From JAAYAY01 sp964429355 (GTDB taxonomy: Bacteria > Planctomycetota > Planctomycetia > Pirellulales > Thermoguttaceae): a stretch of DNA of 6,174 nucleotides. Each line of letters begins with the position of its first letter. Positions within the stretch are counted from its first letter, which is position 1. The stretch spans positions 1-6,174 of the forward strand of contig CAYSCH010000494.1 in assembly GCA_964429355.1 (NCBI GenBank). The letters run 5' to 3'. Below are positions 6,163 through 6,174 of the stretch, in pieces. The notes under the pieces are model-generated. The model was given only the letters and a program-made list of their open reading frames with translations, ran no database searches and had not been told where the DNA came from. The position numbers were made by a program, and so were the translations under genes.

Positions 6163-6174
6163 AACTGAGATGGT

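Noticed and set aside
1..6174. tRNA, rRNA, CRISPR arrays, insertion sequences or phage genes
   Set aside because: None seen: no spaced direct repeats, no transposase or integrase motifs, and no cloverleaf-like sequence noticed. Dense coding leaves little room.

Overview
All genes supported here lie on the minus strand of a GC-rich, densely coded bacterial fragment. A secreted heparinase II/III-like polysaccharide lyase is followed by a secreted sulfatase-like protein. This pairing, the high GC and the style of the sulfatase suggest a Planctomycetota-like or other PVC-group bacterium living on sulfated polysaccharide. That is inferred from gene content only; there is no rRNA or other marker gene in the window.

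In the direction of transcription (high to low coordinates): (1) 6123-3706, an 805-residue heparinase II/III-like protein with a signal peptide, an alpha/alpha-toroid domain, a beta-sandwich and an apparently inserted carbohydrate-binding-like module. Its reading frame stays open to the window edge, so the start is uncertain. (2) 3612-1810, a secreted member of the S1 sulfatase / alkaline phosphatase superfamily, 93 bp downstream and probably co-transcribed. (3) A 248-bp gap (1562-1809) holding a hairpin and a plausible promoter. (4) 1561-1280, a 93-residue three-helix membrane protein. (5) 1295 to beyond base 1, a PAS sensor histidine kinase that overlaps the small gene by 16 bp, has its own strong ribosome binding site, and runs off the window just after the G2 box.

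The lyase and the sulfatase-like protein probably act together outside the cytoplasm on a sulfated, uronate-containing glycan. The kinase and the small membrane protein look like a separate two-gene signalling operon. Nothing in the sequence shows that it controls the lyase pair.

The most striking observation is in the sulfatase-like protein. Its fold signatures and four metal-ligand positions are kept, but the position that should hold the formylglycine-forming Cys/Ser is Asp (DCPSR in place of CxPSR), and the catalytic His of the usual GKWH motif is Gly (GKWG). It is therefore either a pseudo-sulfatase (binding or scaffold role) or an enzyme using different chemistry. Second-tier observations are the small membrane protein, which resembles a free-standing copy of the kinase's own membrane sensor region, and the apparent insertion of a carbohydrate-binding-like module inside the lyase beta-sandwich.
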